Positions 8,771 through 18,302 of a stretch of DNA of 64,000 bases are shown here, piece after piece. A model generated the notes under the pieces. That model ran no database searches. It was not told the DNA's origin and saw only the letters and a list, made by a program, of their open reading frames with translations. How positions within the stretch are numbered: the first letter of the stretch is position 1; each line of letters starts with the position of its first letter. The position numbers and the translations under genes were made by a program. Origin of the DNA: Desulfocicer vacuolatum DSM 3385 (GTDB lineage: Bacteria > Desulfobacterota > Desulfobacteria > Desulfobacterales > Desulfobacteraceae); NCBI RefSeq assembly GCF_900176365.1, contig NZ_FWXY01000008.1:124001-188000 (forward strand). Direction: 5' to 3'.

Positions 8771-9400
8771 TTATTTTCTTTTCATTCCCTGTAAAATAAT
8801 TCTAAACGCAATCTTTAATGTTGATTTTACAAAATCCTTTTGATCATTTAACAAGTGTTTGGAGTTCACCCAAAGCACCACTCCGGCATAGGATCCCCAA
8901 ACAATATCCGCCAGGGCCATGGGGCATTCATTTATATACACCCCGGCCTCAATCCCCTCCTTAATAGTAGAGACAACTGAACCATAGGCCAACGCTGAAT
9001 ATTTTTTCAGCTGTTGCATGACTTCATCGGAAAGATGATGCAGGGCCTCTCCTGATTGGAGATGGAAAAGATTAATCAGGATATTGGGATCATGATCATA
9101 AACATCCATAAAGAGATCAAAATAACGCTCTGTTTTTTCCTCCACCGGAATTGCACAACCTACAATATCTTTAATCTTTGATGAAAATCGTTTCAAAACG
9201 GCAATGGACAAAAAGGTATAAAGCTCTTCCTTGTTTTTAAAATGCAAATAAAGCGTGCCTGGACTCAACTTTGCCTGGGAAGTGATCTCCTCCACCGTCG
9301 CGCGGTTAAACCCTTTTTGCGAAAACACTTTTCGTGCCGCTTTAATTATCGCTTGTCTGCTGTTTCGTTTTCCCTGATGTTTACGTTCAGTTATACCCAT
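8771..9400 (-). CDS. TetR-family transcriptional regulator
   Basis: A 209-residue TetR-type repressor. The N-terminal helix-turn-helix is clear: RQAIIKAARKVFSQKGFNRATVEEITSQAKLSPGTLYLHFKNKEELYTF. The remaining 140 residues form the usual ligand/dimerisation region, without a recognisable ligand signature. It is the last gene of a minus-strand series beginning with the CoA-transferase near 19.6 kb and lies 82 nt after the acyl-CoA ligase gene. Its placement suggests it senses an acyl-CoA or related metabolite and represses this catabolic block, as FadR/PsrA-type TetR proteins do. That is inference. Confidence 0.88.
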   Translation of the reverse strand: MGITERKHQGKRNSRQAIIKAARKVFSQKGFNRATVEEITSQAKLSPGTLYLHFKNKEELYTFLSIAVLKRFSSKIKDIVGCAIPVEEKTERYFDLFMDVYDHDPNILINLFHLQSGEALHHLSDEVMQQLKKYSALAYGSVVSTIKEGIEAGVYINECPMALADIVWGSYAGVVLWVNSKHLLNDQKDFVKSTLKIAFRIILQGMKRK

Positions 9401-9482
9401 GAATAGCTCTTTCTATTTTAAGGATGCTCCCAAAATCTACTTGGGAAACAGCGGTGGGAAGCTCTCCCTTAAATTAATTTTA

Positions 9483-11126
9483 TTACATTTCCCCTAAAAT
9501 CTGTTCAACCAGTTTAAATTTTTGTACTTTACCACTGGCGGTTGTCGGGTACTCCCTGGTAAAAACAAAGCGGGTTGGAATTTTATGGAAAGCTATTTTA
9601 TTTTTGCAATAAGCTTTTAACTCTTTTTCCGAAATAAATTTATGTGGGGGCAGTTTAACAAATGCATGCACTTGTTCTCCATATTTTTCATCAGGAACAC
9701 CCACAACATGGACATCCATGATATCAGGATGGGTCAAAAGAAAGGTTTCAATCTCAACCGGATATATATTCTCCCCTCCTCTTATAATAACCTCTTTTAC
9801 TCTGCCGGTGATGATACAATACCCCTGTTCATCCAATCGGCCCAGATCTCCGGTATGCAGCCACCCTGAATCGTCAATTGCTGTTCGGGTGGCTTCGGGC
9901 TTTTTATAATATCCCTTCATTACATTATCCCCCCGCACACACAATTCTCCCTGTGAACCACTTGGAACTTCGCCACCAGATGGCTTTACAACCTTGACTT
10001 CCACACCGGGCAGGGGACGCCCCACAGTTTCAAAACGTTTTTCAATGGAATCCTTCCGATTTGTGGCGGTAATTGCAGGTGAACTCTCTGTCTGGCCATA
10101 GGCGATACTTAGCTCAGGAATACCCATCAGCGTCTCAATCTGCTGCATTAAATTCGGAGTAACTGTGGCACCTGCAATAATGCCGGTTCTAAGACTGCTT
10201 GTGTCATACTTTTTCGTTGTCATGGCCTCTATTTCTGCAAGAAACATGGTTGAAACGCCATGCAGGACAGTGCATTGCAGTTCTTGTACCGTTTCCAGAA
10301 CCTCCCGGGGAGAAAAAGAGGGAATGGGACACAAGGTTGATCCAGATACCAAACTGGTTAGAATACCGGCCACACATCCGAAACAATGAAAAAACGGAAC
10401 CGGCACACACACCCTGTCACTGTTTGATAACTCCAGGTTATCGGCAAGGCTGTGGGCATTGCCAATAATATTTTTGTGCGACAGCATAACCCCTTTGGGT
10501 GATCCTGTGGTCCCGGATGTATAAAGGATGTTTACAACATCTTCCGGGAAAACTGAATCTTGACGTATTTTTAACGCTTCATCCTTTATCTGCCCACCCT
10601 GCCGGATCAGCTTTTTCCACGTAACCATTCCAGGGTAATCTTCATTATCCAAAAGAACAATATTTTTTAACCTGGGAAAAAGACGAGAATTTAATTTGCC
10701 GGGTGAACTTGTTTTTAACTCCGGACAGAGATTTTCTATGATTTTAAGATATTCATCATCCTCCCTTACCCCACCAACCATGACAAGGGTTGTTGCATCC
10801 GATTGCCTTACGAGATACTCCATTTCAAAACATCTAAGGCTCGTGTTAACGGTTACAACAACGCCTCCTGCTTTGGCAATGGCGAATTTGGCATATATCC
10901 ATTCAGGAATATTGTTGGCCCACACGGCAACATGATCGCCTTTTTTAATTCCCAATGACATGAATCCCTTTGCAGCATCATTGGATATTTTTTGAACTTG
11001 TCCATAAGTCTGATTTACATTTGATTCTTGATAATTCAAAAAGGGTCTGTCGCCAAATTGATCCGCAACAATATCAAGCAATTGCCCAATATTGACGCTA
11101 TTTTTATCATACCGGGGTAGCTGCAT
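9483..11126 (-). CDS. AMP-forming acyl-CoA ligase (long/medium-chain type)
   Basis: A 547-residue ANL-superfamily enzyme that activates a carboxylate to its acyl-CoA through an acyl-adenylate. Signature motifs: P-loop-like LYTSGTTGSPKGVMLSHKN near residue 200, AYGQTESSP (A5-like motif), GWLHTGDLGRLDEQGYCIITGR with the ATP-ribose-binding Asp, and a C-terminal lysine in PTTASGKVQKFKL. Length and motif order match FadD/FadD13-like ligases. A leader segment of about 200 nt separates it from the acyl-CoA dehydrogenase gene, so it may have its own promoter. It probably supplies the CoA ester for the beta-oxidation enzymes encoded upstream. Substrate chain not deducible. Confidence 0.9.
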   Translation of the reverse strand: MQLPRYDKNSVNIGQLLDIVADQFGDRPFLNYQESNVNQTYGQVQKISNDAAKGFMSLGIKKGDHVAVWANNIPEWIYAKFAIAKAGGVVVTVNTSLRCFEMEYLVRQSDATTLVMVGGVREDDEYLKIIENLCPELKTSSPGKLNSRLFPRLKNIVLLDNEDYPGMVTWKKLIRQGGQIKDEALKIRQDSVFPEDVVNILYTSGTTGSPKGVMLSHKNIIGNAHSLADNLELSNSDRVCVPVPFFHCFGCVAGILTSLVSGSTLCPIPSFSPREVLETVQELQCTVLHGVSTMFLAEIEAMTTKKYDTSSLRTGIIAGATVTPNLMQQIETLMGIPELSIAYGQTESSPAITATNRKDSIEKRFETVGRPLPGVEVKVVKPSGGEVPSGSQGELCVRGDNVMKGYYKKPEATRTAIDDSGWLHTGDLGRLDEQGYCIITGRVKEVIIRGGENIYPVEIETFLLTHPDIMDVHVVGVPDEKYGEQVHAFVKLPPHKFISEKELKAYCKNKIAFHKIPTRFVFTREYPTTASGKVQKFKLVEQILGEM

Positions 11127-11324
11127 GGAGTAATATCCTTTTGCATGAATATATTTTATTTAAATCAAATTTCGGTATTGACAGCACTTTGACAGGTCAA
11201 ACTCGGGTCATTGAAATTTCTGTCGTTTTGCCCGGGGCATCGTCAAACACACAAGGAGATACTTTTTGCCTCGTTCATTTCTCCTCATCCATATGCTCTT
11301 CGTTTTTTAATAAACACAGAAGAG

Positions 11325-13139
11325 TTAAAGACCTCCAAAGGAATTTTCAGAAATTTGTATGGCTGCATCATCGCTTGAGAGAATGACGTCCATTTTTCCC
11401 CGGGACACCGGAAGTACGGAATTAATAAAAAACTGGGCACTGCGTATTTGTCCGGTATAAAAATCTGTATCTTTTCGTTTTGTACCGTTTTCCAACTTTT
11501 CAACGGCAATGTTTGCCCGCCACAACAGCATCCAGGCCATCACGACATCACCTGTAACATCCAGAAAGGAATAAGCATGTGCAAAGGCTGTAAGTGCTTT
11601 ATCGGATCTGCTCATGGCACCAATGTGCCCAATGGTCTTTTCCAACTTCAGAATGGTCTTTTGCATTTCCTGGGATAAATCATTAAGCACTTTATGAGCC
11701 TTAGCCGTTTCAATAATTTCCTTTATTTTACTTATAAGCCCCTTAAATACTTCTCCTTTACCCAGGTGCAATTTTCTTCCAAGAAGATCCATGGCCTGAA
11801 TTCCGTTTGTTCCTTCATATATCTGGGTAATTTTTGAGTCTCGCAGGAGTTGTTCCTGGAGATACTCTTTTGTATACCCATATCCGCCATATATCTGCAC
11901 CCCATGGGCACACATTTCAAAGGCTCTGTCCGTTACATATCCCTTTGCAACGGGGATCAAAAGATCAATGTATCCCTGATACATTGATTTCTCATCGGCA
12001 TCATTGCTCAGATGAATACGGTCTTCGCAAAAAGCAATAAAATATAAAAGACTCCGCATTCCTTCTGTATAGGATTTCATGGTCAGCAGCATGCGTTTAA
12101 CATCAGGATGTTGAATAATGGGAACCGCAGGTGCATCTTTTGCCGAGGCAAGAAGAGGTTTTCCCTGAACACGTTCTTTTGCATAGTTCAATGCATTCAT
12201 AAATGAGGTGGATGCACAGCCAAGCCCCTGTAAACCCACATCCAGACGTGCCTCATTCATCATCACGAACATGGCACGCATTCCTTTGTTTTCCTGACCC
12301 AGCAAAACCCCTTTGCACATGCCTTTACTTCCAAGGGCCATGGAGCAGGTGGGACTTCCATGAAGCCCCATTTTTTCTTCAAGACCGGTGCATACAATGT
12401 CATTGGGTTCCCCAAGGGTTCCATCTTCATTTACCCAGATCTTGGGAACAATGAATAAAGATATACCGGCGGTGCCTTCGGGTGCACCTTCAATGCGGGC
12501 CAGAACCGGATGAATAATGTTTTCCGTCAAGTCACTGTCACCACTTGAAATAAAAATTTTATTTCCGGTGATGGAATAGGTACCATCATCATTTTTAACC
12601 GCTTTGGTGGTAAGTGCCCCAACATCTGATCCGGCTTCAGACTCAGTCAGAAGCATGGAGCCTCCCCATTGGCCGCTATACATCTTTTCCAGAAAAAGAT
12701 TTTTCTGGGCATCTGTACCGTAATGTTCAATGAGTTTGGCTGCACCGTGAACAAGAATGATGGCCATCATAAAGGGGAAGTTTGCACCATAAAAATAACT
12801 ATTCACAGCAAGGGACAATGTCATGGGCATGCCCTGGCCGCCCCACTCAGGATCGTCATACATGGCGATCCACTCCCCTTCCCTGAAAAGCTTATAAACT
12901 TTATGAAAACATTCCGGAACCTTGACCTCACCTTTTTCAAGCCTGCAACCCTCTTCATCACTGACTTTCAACGTGGGCAGCATCTCTTTAATGGCAAGAT
13001 TGCGCGCCTCGGACAGGATCAGGTTAATTGTTTTTTTGTCAAATTCTTCGAATTCTTCATATTTACTCAAATAATCCAATTGCAATTGTTCATGAAGAAC
13101 AAATTCAATATCCCTTCTATCTGCTATTAACTGTGCCAT
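11325..13139 (-). CDS. Acyl-CoA dehydrogenase, large FadE5-like type
   Basis: A 604-residue FAD acyl-CoA dehydrogenase catalysing alpha,beta-desaturation of an acyl-CoA. Motifs: LLTESEAGSDVGAL and ITGNKIFISSGDSD (FAD/substrate loop), MGLHGSPTCSMALG, QIYGGYGYTKEYLQEQLLRDSKI, and the catalytic base in IYEGTNGIQAMDLLGRK (Glu442). The extra C-terminal helical domain of about 120 residues is typical of the roughly 600-residue bacterial subfamily. Electrons probably pass through ETF, but no etfAB is in the window. A good ribosome binding site (AAGGA, spacing 8) supports the start. Upstream 13140-13634 contains repeats rather than a gene. Confidence 0.93.
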   Translation of the reverse strand: MAQLIADRRDIEFVLHEQLQLDYLSKYEEFEEFDKKTINLILSEARNLAIKEMLPTLKVSDEEGCRLEKGEVKVPECFHKVYKLFREGEWIAMYDDPEWGGQGMPMTLSLAVNSYFYGANFPFMMAIILVHGAAKLIEHYGTDAQKNLFLEKMYSGQWGGSMLLTESEAGSDVGALTTKAVKNDDGTYSITGNKIFISSGDSDLTENIIHPVLARIEGAPEGTAGISLFIVPKIWVNEDGTLGEPNDIVCTGLEEKMGLHGSPTCSMALGSKGMCKGVLLGQENKGMRAMFVMMNEARLDVGLQGLGCASTSFMNALNYAKERVQGKPLLASAKDAPAVPIIQHPDVKRMLLTMKSYTEGMRSLLYFIAFCEDRIHLSNDADEKSMYQGYIDLLIPVAKGYVTDRAFEMCAHGVQIYGGYGYTKEYLQEQLLRDSKITQIYEGTNGIQAMDLLGRKLHLGKGEVFKGLISKIKEIIETAKAHKVLNDLSQEMQKTILKLEKTIGHIGAMSRSDKALTAFAHAYSFLDVTGDVVMAWMLLWRANIAVEKLENGTKRKDTDFYTGQIRSAQFFINSVLPVSRGKMDVILSSDDAAIQISENSFGGL

Positions 13140-13229
13140 AAATATTCCTTCCTATGCTCAGTATCTTTTTAAAATACAAGTTTGGTTTTGACTTAAATCA
13201 CTTGAACCGGGGAGCAGGTATCTGTGGTG

Positions 13230-13262
13230 AAGCTTTGCCCGTGACAATTTTTTTATATAAAA
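13230..13262 (+). repeat. Truncated 3' end of module A next to module B
   Basis: The tail TTGCCCGTGACAATTTTTTT followed by ATATAAAA resembles the 3' end of module A (GCCCGTGGCAGTTATATA). It stands directly before a full module B, reproducing the A-then-B order seen at 24071-24332. Confidence 0.45.
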
Positions 13263-13284
13263 AGGGGGAACTCCAACTACCCTC

Positions 13285-13425
13285 AGCAGAGCCCCCCCGA
13301 GGGGTAATAGGAACCGGCCAATCGAGCTGTCTACAGTTCCGGGCCGGGACCATTACCCGTCGGGGGGGCGGTATAATACCATTTTCAATATTCGTTGTGT
13401 CCACCAGGACATGCCCGTTTATATG
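13285..13425 (+). repeat. Dispersed repeat module B with long GC-rich hairpin
   Basis: A roughly 140-bp copy. GCCCCCCCGAGGGGTAATAG at 13291 pairs with CCATTACCCGTCGGGGGGGC ending at 13369, around the conserved apical sequence GAGCTGTCTACAGTTCCGGG. It continues with GGTATAATACCATTTTCAAT, then ATTCGTTGTGTCC and GGACATGCCCGTTTATA. Two more copies are at 24185-24332 (same orientation) and 50003-50150 (inverted). Confidence 0.85.
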
Positions 13426-13569
13426 AAAATCGTAAGTTCTCAAAAAGTTCGGGTATTTAGAGATCTGCTTTGAATATCACCCAGTGTTTTAAAGGCTAAA
13501 CAGGTTGTATAACCCCGGGTTATTGAGAACTTACTGAAAATCCAGCCAAAGGATTGTAATAATTAGAGT

Positions 13570-13632
13570 TTTATTTTTCGTTGTGGCAGGCCAAACCCCA
13601 ATATGATCTGCCCATGGCAGTTATAAAAAATT
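13570..13632 (+). repeat. Relic of dispersed repeat module A
   Basis: Only the 3' half is recognisable: TTCGTTGTGG, then ATATGATCTGCCCATGGCAG and TTATAAAA. It lies just downstream of the 3-hydroxyacyl-CoA dehydrogenase gene. Apart from this relic and the elements at 13230-13425, the 13140-13634 gap shows no gene. Confidence 0.5.
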
Positions 13633-13634
13633 TA

Positions 13635-14759
13635 TCAGATCTCCCAAGAAGAGATTTTATCTGAATTAAATTTCTCAGGCACCTTGAAATCCCCAGAGGC
13701 AACGGCAATGTTCACAAGACGTTTGGTCTCTTCCATGCCCAACTCATTCATCAGGGTAAAGGGTCCTTTGGGCCAGGCAAGGGAGGTACGAATTCCCAGT
13801 TCAAAATCCTTTACAGAAACCACATCTTTTTCAACAAGATGAGTGGAAATGGCAAAAATACCGCCCAGCAGACGATCCTGTACTGCTTGTCTTTTTTCCG
13901 GATCTTCCAGAACGGGACCATCTTCCAGATTCCAGGGCTGCTTGCTGTTGAACTGTGTGGCCAGGGATGCAGGCAGGGCGGGATAACCGGTGTCAGAATC
14001 ACCAAGATACTCAACCATGGAACCTGCTGCATGGTAACAGGTGCCAAGTCCTGATCCATTTTGAACCCACATGATGCCAAATCGTAATCCAAGGGCTTTT
14101 TGAGAAATATCTTCCAGGGTTGCGCAATTGTATTGATCTCCCTGGAAGGCATCAAGAATCATGTAACTTGATATGAATACCGGATTGATGGCAAAACCGG
14201 GAAAATCTTTCACGGTAATGGGCACCTTTCGATTCTTTTCCGCAAATGCCATGAGGGCGTTATAGGTATCGTCACTGGTTGCTTTTTGCCTGATAACCTC
14301 CACAAGCTTGTTGATATTGGCAGGAAAAAAATAATGCAGGCCTGCGGTTCTGCCGGGATTGGAAATGCCTTCCATTAATTTTTCAATTAAAAATGTGGAG
14401 GTGTTGCTCACCAAAATGGTGTCTTTTCGGCAGGCTGCATCCAGATCTTTGAAAATCTGCTTTTTAAGATCCATACTTTCCACTGCAGCTTCAATGACAA
14501 GGTCACATGGTGCAAGATCGTTGTAATTACTTGTGCCTGAAATATTCTGGGTAACGGCATCCATATCTTCCTGGGTCATTTTACCCTTTGCAACCCTTTT
14601 ATTTAAGGATTTAAGGACCCATTGATCGTACATGGATTTTACCAGTTCATCGTTGAGTTCCTTATAAATAACCTTATAACCTGAAGATGCTGCATTAAGA
14701 CCAATGGCTGCGCCCATTACACCAAATCCCACAACACCTATCGTTTTAATTTCCGTCAT
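13635..14759 (-). CDS. 3-hydroxyacyl-CoA dehydrogenase
   Basis: A 374-residue NAD-dependent 3-hydroxyacyl-CoA dehydrogenase. The N-terminal Rossmann motif GVVGFGVMGAAIGLNAA (residues 8-24) binds NAD. LVIEAAVESMDLKKQIFKDLD and ILVSNTSTF contain the catalytic-site Ser/Asn region, and LHYFFPANINKLVEVI holds the catalytic His. PGFAINPVFISSYMILDA begins the C-terminal dimerisation domain. It is encoded 31 nt downstream of the HAD-hydratase fusion, hence in the same operon. Two HAD proteins side by side suggests one acts on a distinct intermediate, or forms a heteromer. Ribosome binding site AGGAG, spacing 8. Confidence 0.9.
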   Translation of the reverse strand: MTEIKTIGVVGFGVMGAAIGLNAASSGYKVIYKELNDELVKSMYDQWVLKSLNKRVAKGKMTQEDMDAVTQNISGTSNYNDLAPCDLVIEAAVESMDLKKQIFKDLDAACRKDTILVSNTSTFLIEKLMEGISNPGRTAGLHYFFPANINKLVEVIRQKATSDDTYNALMAFAEKNRKVPITVKDFPGFAINPVFISSYMILDAFQGDQYNCATLEDISQKALGLRFGIMWVQNGSGLGTCYHAAGSMVEYLGDSDTGYPALPASLATQFNSKQPWNLEDGPVLEDPEKRQAVQDRLLGGIFAISTHLVEKDVVSVKDFELGIRTSLAWPKGPFTLMNELGMEETKRLVNIAVASGDFKVPEKFNSDKISSWEI

Positions 14760-14790
14760 TTCAAATTCTCCTTAAAAAAATATTTATTTT

Positions 14791-16815
14791 TTATTTGACA
14801 AATTCAGGCTTTCTTTTTTGCAAAAAAGCATTTACCCCTTCTTTGGATGCGTCAATGCATGACATATCCCCGGAACCCTGGTAATTAATTTCCAGGGCAG
14901 CTTCCAAACTGTCACAAGCCGATGCCTCATTAATAACTCCGGCCACAATGCCCAGCGCTTGTTTGCTTAAAAGCAATTTTCCGGCCATGGGTTTTTCCGA
15001 AACAATAAATTCAGGAATGGAAACAGGGGCATCGCTGATACGGGGAATTGCCCCCTGGAGACGATTTACTTCGGCAATGGCAGCTGCTATGGTTTCAGAG
15101 TAGCCACTGGTGATCTGCTGCACCATTCCTATTGCTTTTGCTTCATCAACGCTCAATCTCCTGGCCTGACCGATCATGGCATTAAATTTTTCTGCGGCAT
15201 GGGGCCATTTTCTATAGGGAATCACGGCGCCACCCATACCGGGCAGAATTCCCAGGGTGATTTCCGGTAACTGAAAAAAGGCTTTCTTGTCCGCCACCAG
15301 GCTGTGGCAGCGAATGGCAAGTTCCACACCGCCACCCATGGCAAGGCCGTTTATGGCCGCCACCACCGGTTTTTCCATTTTATCCATGAAATGAAGCACC
15401 TTGGAATTGCCCCTGGCAAGGGCCACGCCCGCATCTTTATTATCAAATGTAGCGATGAAGCCGCCAATATCAGCACCGGCACAAAAGGCTTTGTTACCGT
15501 AACCGGTGATGATGAATCCTTTTACTGAAGGATCATCCGTTCCTTTTTTAAGTTCTTTTAAAATTTCGTCACATGTGCCGATTCCCAGAGCATTGACCGC
15601 CTGGGGTCTTCTGATTGTGATGATTCTCACACCATCTTTATCGTCAACCAGGATATCACGGTAAAAATCCAGATATTGGGCAATGTCGGTTTTTGGCCGG
15701 GGAAACCCGGGACGTTCTTTTTCAAAGGCATCGGCAATGCGTGCCACCTCTTTTTCACCCATATCTGCCATGATATCAAAAACCCCTCTTTTAAAACCAA
15801 GGGCCATGAGACTGCCCAGATTGAGGTCTGATTTTGTTCCGATATTTCTATCGGCGATGTCAAAGCACTGGGAAAAAACCATGCCCATCATCCGGTCACG
15901 AATCCAGGATTTAAGATCCGACGGGACATCTGTTTTTGTACCGGGTTTTGCCGTATTCCACTGTCCCACAGAACGCAGGAGGGGCGATGGGACATAGGCT
16001 GCGCGTTCAGCGGTTCTTCGCACCTGGGATTCGTAGGTCAGGGGATTGCCCCCTGTCATGTTCAATACAAAAAAAGGACCGGCTCCCACAAATTCCTCTG
16101 TCACCGAATCCACCTGAAAACTGGTGGCACGGTCCAGAAGATAAGTGGCTTCACTGCTCCAATTTTCAAATATACGATTCAGCATAAAGGAGAAAACATT
16201 GTCTGTGACAACCGGAACCTTACCTGTGCCGGCAAAAAACCAGAGCAGATGATCAAGGACATCGCGATCTGCCCCCTCCCAGTTAATAACTTCCACAGCC
16301 ATGCTTCGCCATGCCGGAGAAAAAAAATGGGTGACTGTGCTTCTTTCCGGATGTTTAAGAGTTTTGAATATCTGGTCTGCGGGTATGGAGCTTGTATTGG
16401 AGGTCAGGATGGTTTCTGGGGAGACAATTCCCTCAAGGGTATCAAAAATCTTTTTTTTAAGATCAAGGTTTTCCGTGGCAGCTTCTATGATCAATTGGCA
16501 ATTGGAAAGTTTTTCATAATCATTTGTATAAACAATATTACCAAGGATCACATCTGCTTTTTCCCTGGTCATAAGCCTTCGATCAACACCTTTTTGAGCA
16601 TACCCTTGAAATCTTTTTTCAGCTTTTTTAAGCTGCTCTTCCGCAACATCCACCAGAAAGAGTTTTTTATGGGGCAAAGCAGTTCTAAGATAATAGGCAA
16701 TATCCGGTCCAATATTTCCAGCGCCAATAACTGCCATTTCTTCGGGCATGGGTCTGCTGGATTCAATTAGAAAAGGGTTGTGATATGAATCGTAAAGTTT
16801 TCTGGTTTCCGACAT
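14791..16815 (-). CDS. 3-hydroxyacyl-CoA dehydrogenase / enoyl-CoA hydratase fusion
   Basis: A 674-residue bifunctional beta-oxidation enzyme. The HAD half comes first: MAVIGAGNIGPDIAYYL (NAD-binding), LIIEAATENLDLKKKIFD, ILTSNTSSIPADQ and VTHFFSPAWRSMAVEVI (catalytic His). The crotonase half occupies about the last 260 residues: ITIRRPQAVNALG, NKAFCAGADIGGF (oxyanion hole), PVVAAINGLAMGGGVELA and FQLPEITLGILPGMGGA (catalytic Glu region). This order (HAD then hydratase) is opposite to FadB/FadJ and matches the crotonyl-CoA hydratase/3-hydroxybutyryl-CoA dehydrogenase type found in archaea and some anaerobes. An upstream in-frame extension to 16941 is possible. The ATG at 16815 has AGGGA before it and gives a sensible N terminus, so it is preferred. 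Confidence 0.9.
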   Translation of the reverse strand: MSETRKLYDSYHNPFLIESSRPMPEEMAVIGAGNIGPDIAYYLRTALPHKKLFLVDVAEEQLKKAEKRFQGYAQKGVDRRLMTREKADVILGNIVYTNDYEKLSNCQLIIEAATENLDLKKKIFDTLEGIVSPETILTSNTSSIPADQIFKTLKHPERSTVTHFFSPAWRSMAVEVINWEGADRDVLDHLLWFFAGTGKVPVVTDNVFSFMLNRIFENWSSEATYLLDRATSFQVDSVTEEFVGAGPFFVLNMTGGNPLTYESQVRRTAERAAYVPSPLLRSVGQWNTAKPGTKTDVPSDLKSWIRDRMMGMVFSQCFDIADRNIGTKSDLNLGSLMALGFKRGVFDIMADMGEKEVARIADAFEKERPGFPRPKTDIAQYLDFYRDILVDDKDGVRIITIRRPQAVNALGIGTCDEILKELKKGTDDPSVKGFIITGYGNKAFCAGADIGGFIATFDNKDAGVALARGNSKVLHFMDKMEKPVVAAINGLAMGGGVELAIRCHSLVADKKAFFQLPEITLGILPGMGGAVIPYRKWPHAAEKFNAMIGQARRLSVDEAKAIGMVQQITSGYSETIAAAIAEVNRLQGAIPRISDAPVSIPEFIVSEKPMAGKLLLSKQALGIVAGVINEASACDSLEAALEINYQGSGDMSCIDASKEGVNAFLQKRKPEFVK

Positions 16816-17079
16816 GAATTTTTCCCTCACTATGGAGTCCCTATGAAACAAGGAAATATTTAAGGAACTCGGCAGTTTTTGATTACCATTTAACCAAGAC
16901 AATACTTGGAAAATATGACGCCCTAAGTTATCTCTTTCCAAAAAACTTCAAGGGAGTTCTTAGCTAAACAGGAGGTAATATTTACGATTTCATCCTGAAT
17001 TACCGAACAATATTCACCATTGCCCCGATAATCCAGGATGAATCTGTCATTGAATAATAACAAGTGGCAGCAAAAAAGA

Positions 17080-18267
17080 TCAGTTCACTTTAACAATAAG
17101 AGCCGCACCGGTATCACCGGCGGCACATCCGGCAAGCAGGCCATATCCACCACCGAGTATCACCAGTTCCTCAATAAGTTCCACCAGAAGACGCATGGTT
17201 GTGGAGCCCTGGGGATGACCGAAAATCATGGAACTGCCGTAATTATTAAAAATCTTGTCGTCAACTCCAAGCAGTTTGGACATTGCCAAATCGTTGACGC
17301 TGAAGGGGTTATGGGTTTTTACGGCAGCAAGATCGCTTACCTTGATACCTGCATTTTCCATTGCCATTTTGGCCGCAGGGGTGGGGGCCGCAGGCATGTG
17401 GGCTTTTTTGGTACGTGCATAGCCATAGGAAAGGATCTGAATTTCAACAGCATTATCAGCTGAAAAATCCCTTGCTCTTTCCCTGGAGGTTACAACCATA
17501 CCCGCATTACCGTCAGCAGGATGGGTCTGGGCACCAAAGGTAAGGATACAATCCGGTTGGGTTTTAAGGCGGGCAAGCCCTTCCGGGGTGCTTGGCATAA
17601 TGCCTTCATCGCCTTCAACCAGTATACTTTTCTTTTTTGAAATTTTTATTTCCACAGGAATCATATATCTTTTCTGAAATGCCCGATCATCGGCAAGGGC
17701 GTCAAGATATTTATTATAGCGATTCACTGCCAGAGCATCTGATTGTTCACGGGTAAATCCATGCTCTTTGGCCACGTTTTCCGCCGTCTGAACCGGACTG
17801 GTATCGGCACAGGGATCCCATGCAAAACTGTCAAGCATCCAGCTCTCAAAGTATGGCCGTCCTCCGGGGCCCTGGGGATTTGGCCATATGAGATTGGCGC
17901 AATTGGATGTGCGGTCTGTGGTGGCCACAAGAAGATTTTTATGGCTGCCAAGTTCAATGCAGCCTGCGGCATAGTTCATGGAAACGGTGGACGTTGCACA
18001 GGCCTGGGCAATTCTTGGACCACTGATGTCAGGATTTCCAATCTGGGTTGCAAAATTAGGAGCATCGTAAAACCACTCTCGCTGGGGAATGGTGGAACCA
18101 AAAACAATGCCATCAAAATGTTCAGCTTTATATCCTCTTAATTCAAAAAACTTCTTTGTTGTGGCTGCGGCCAGATCCACAGCATTTTCATTTTGAAAAG
18201 ATCCCTGCCATTTTGAAAACGGTGAACTCCAGTATCCTTTGTATGGTACAAAAACATTTTTAAACAT
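17080..18267 (-). CDS. Thiolase-family protein (acetyl-CoA C-acyltransferase)
   Basis: A 395-residue thiolase-fold protein expected to cleave a 3-ketoacyl-CoA with CoA. The nucleophilic Cys is in AQACATSTVSM (residue 90). The second catalytic region GCAAGDTGAALIV is at the C terminus, and GHPQGSTTMRL replaces the common GHPIGATG. The usual NEAFA loop reads KTHNPFSVND, so this is a divergent subfamily and substrate range may be unusual. Start: an AAGGAG ribosome binding site lies 6 nt before the ATG at 18267, so the six codons upstream are left out. It is 35 nt after the CoA-transferase gene and clearly co-transcribed. Confidence 0.88.
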   Translation of the reverse strand: MFKNVFVPYKGYWSSPFSKWQGSFQNENAVDLAAATTKKFFELRGYKAEHFDGIVFGSTIPQREWFYDAPNFATQIGNPDISGPRIAQACATSTVSMNYAAGCIELGSHKNLLVATTDRTSNCANLIWPNPQGPGGRPYFESWMLDSFAWDPCADTSPVQTAENVAKEHGFTREQSDALAVNRYNKYLDALADDRAFQKRYMIPVEIKISKKKSILVEGDEGIMPSTPEGLARLKTQPDCILTFGAQTHPADGNAGMVVTSRERARDFSADNAVEIQILSYGYARTKKAHMPAAPTPAAKMAMENAGIKVSDLAAVKTHNPFSVNDLAMSKLLGVDDKIFNNYGSSMIFGHPQGSTTMRLLVELIEELVILGGGYGLLAGCAAGDTGAALIVKVN

Positions 18268-18302
18268 GATGTGCTCCTTTTTCAAATTAAACTGAAATTT
18301 AC

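Noticed and set aside
11188-11201. TTTGAC-AG-GTCAAA palindrome upstream of the acyl-CoA ligase gene
   Set aside because: Only 6-bp arms; may be an operator but could occur by chance.
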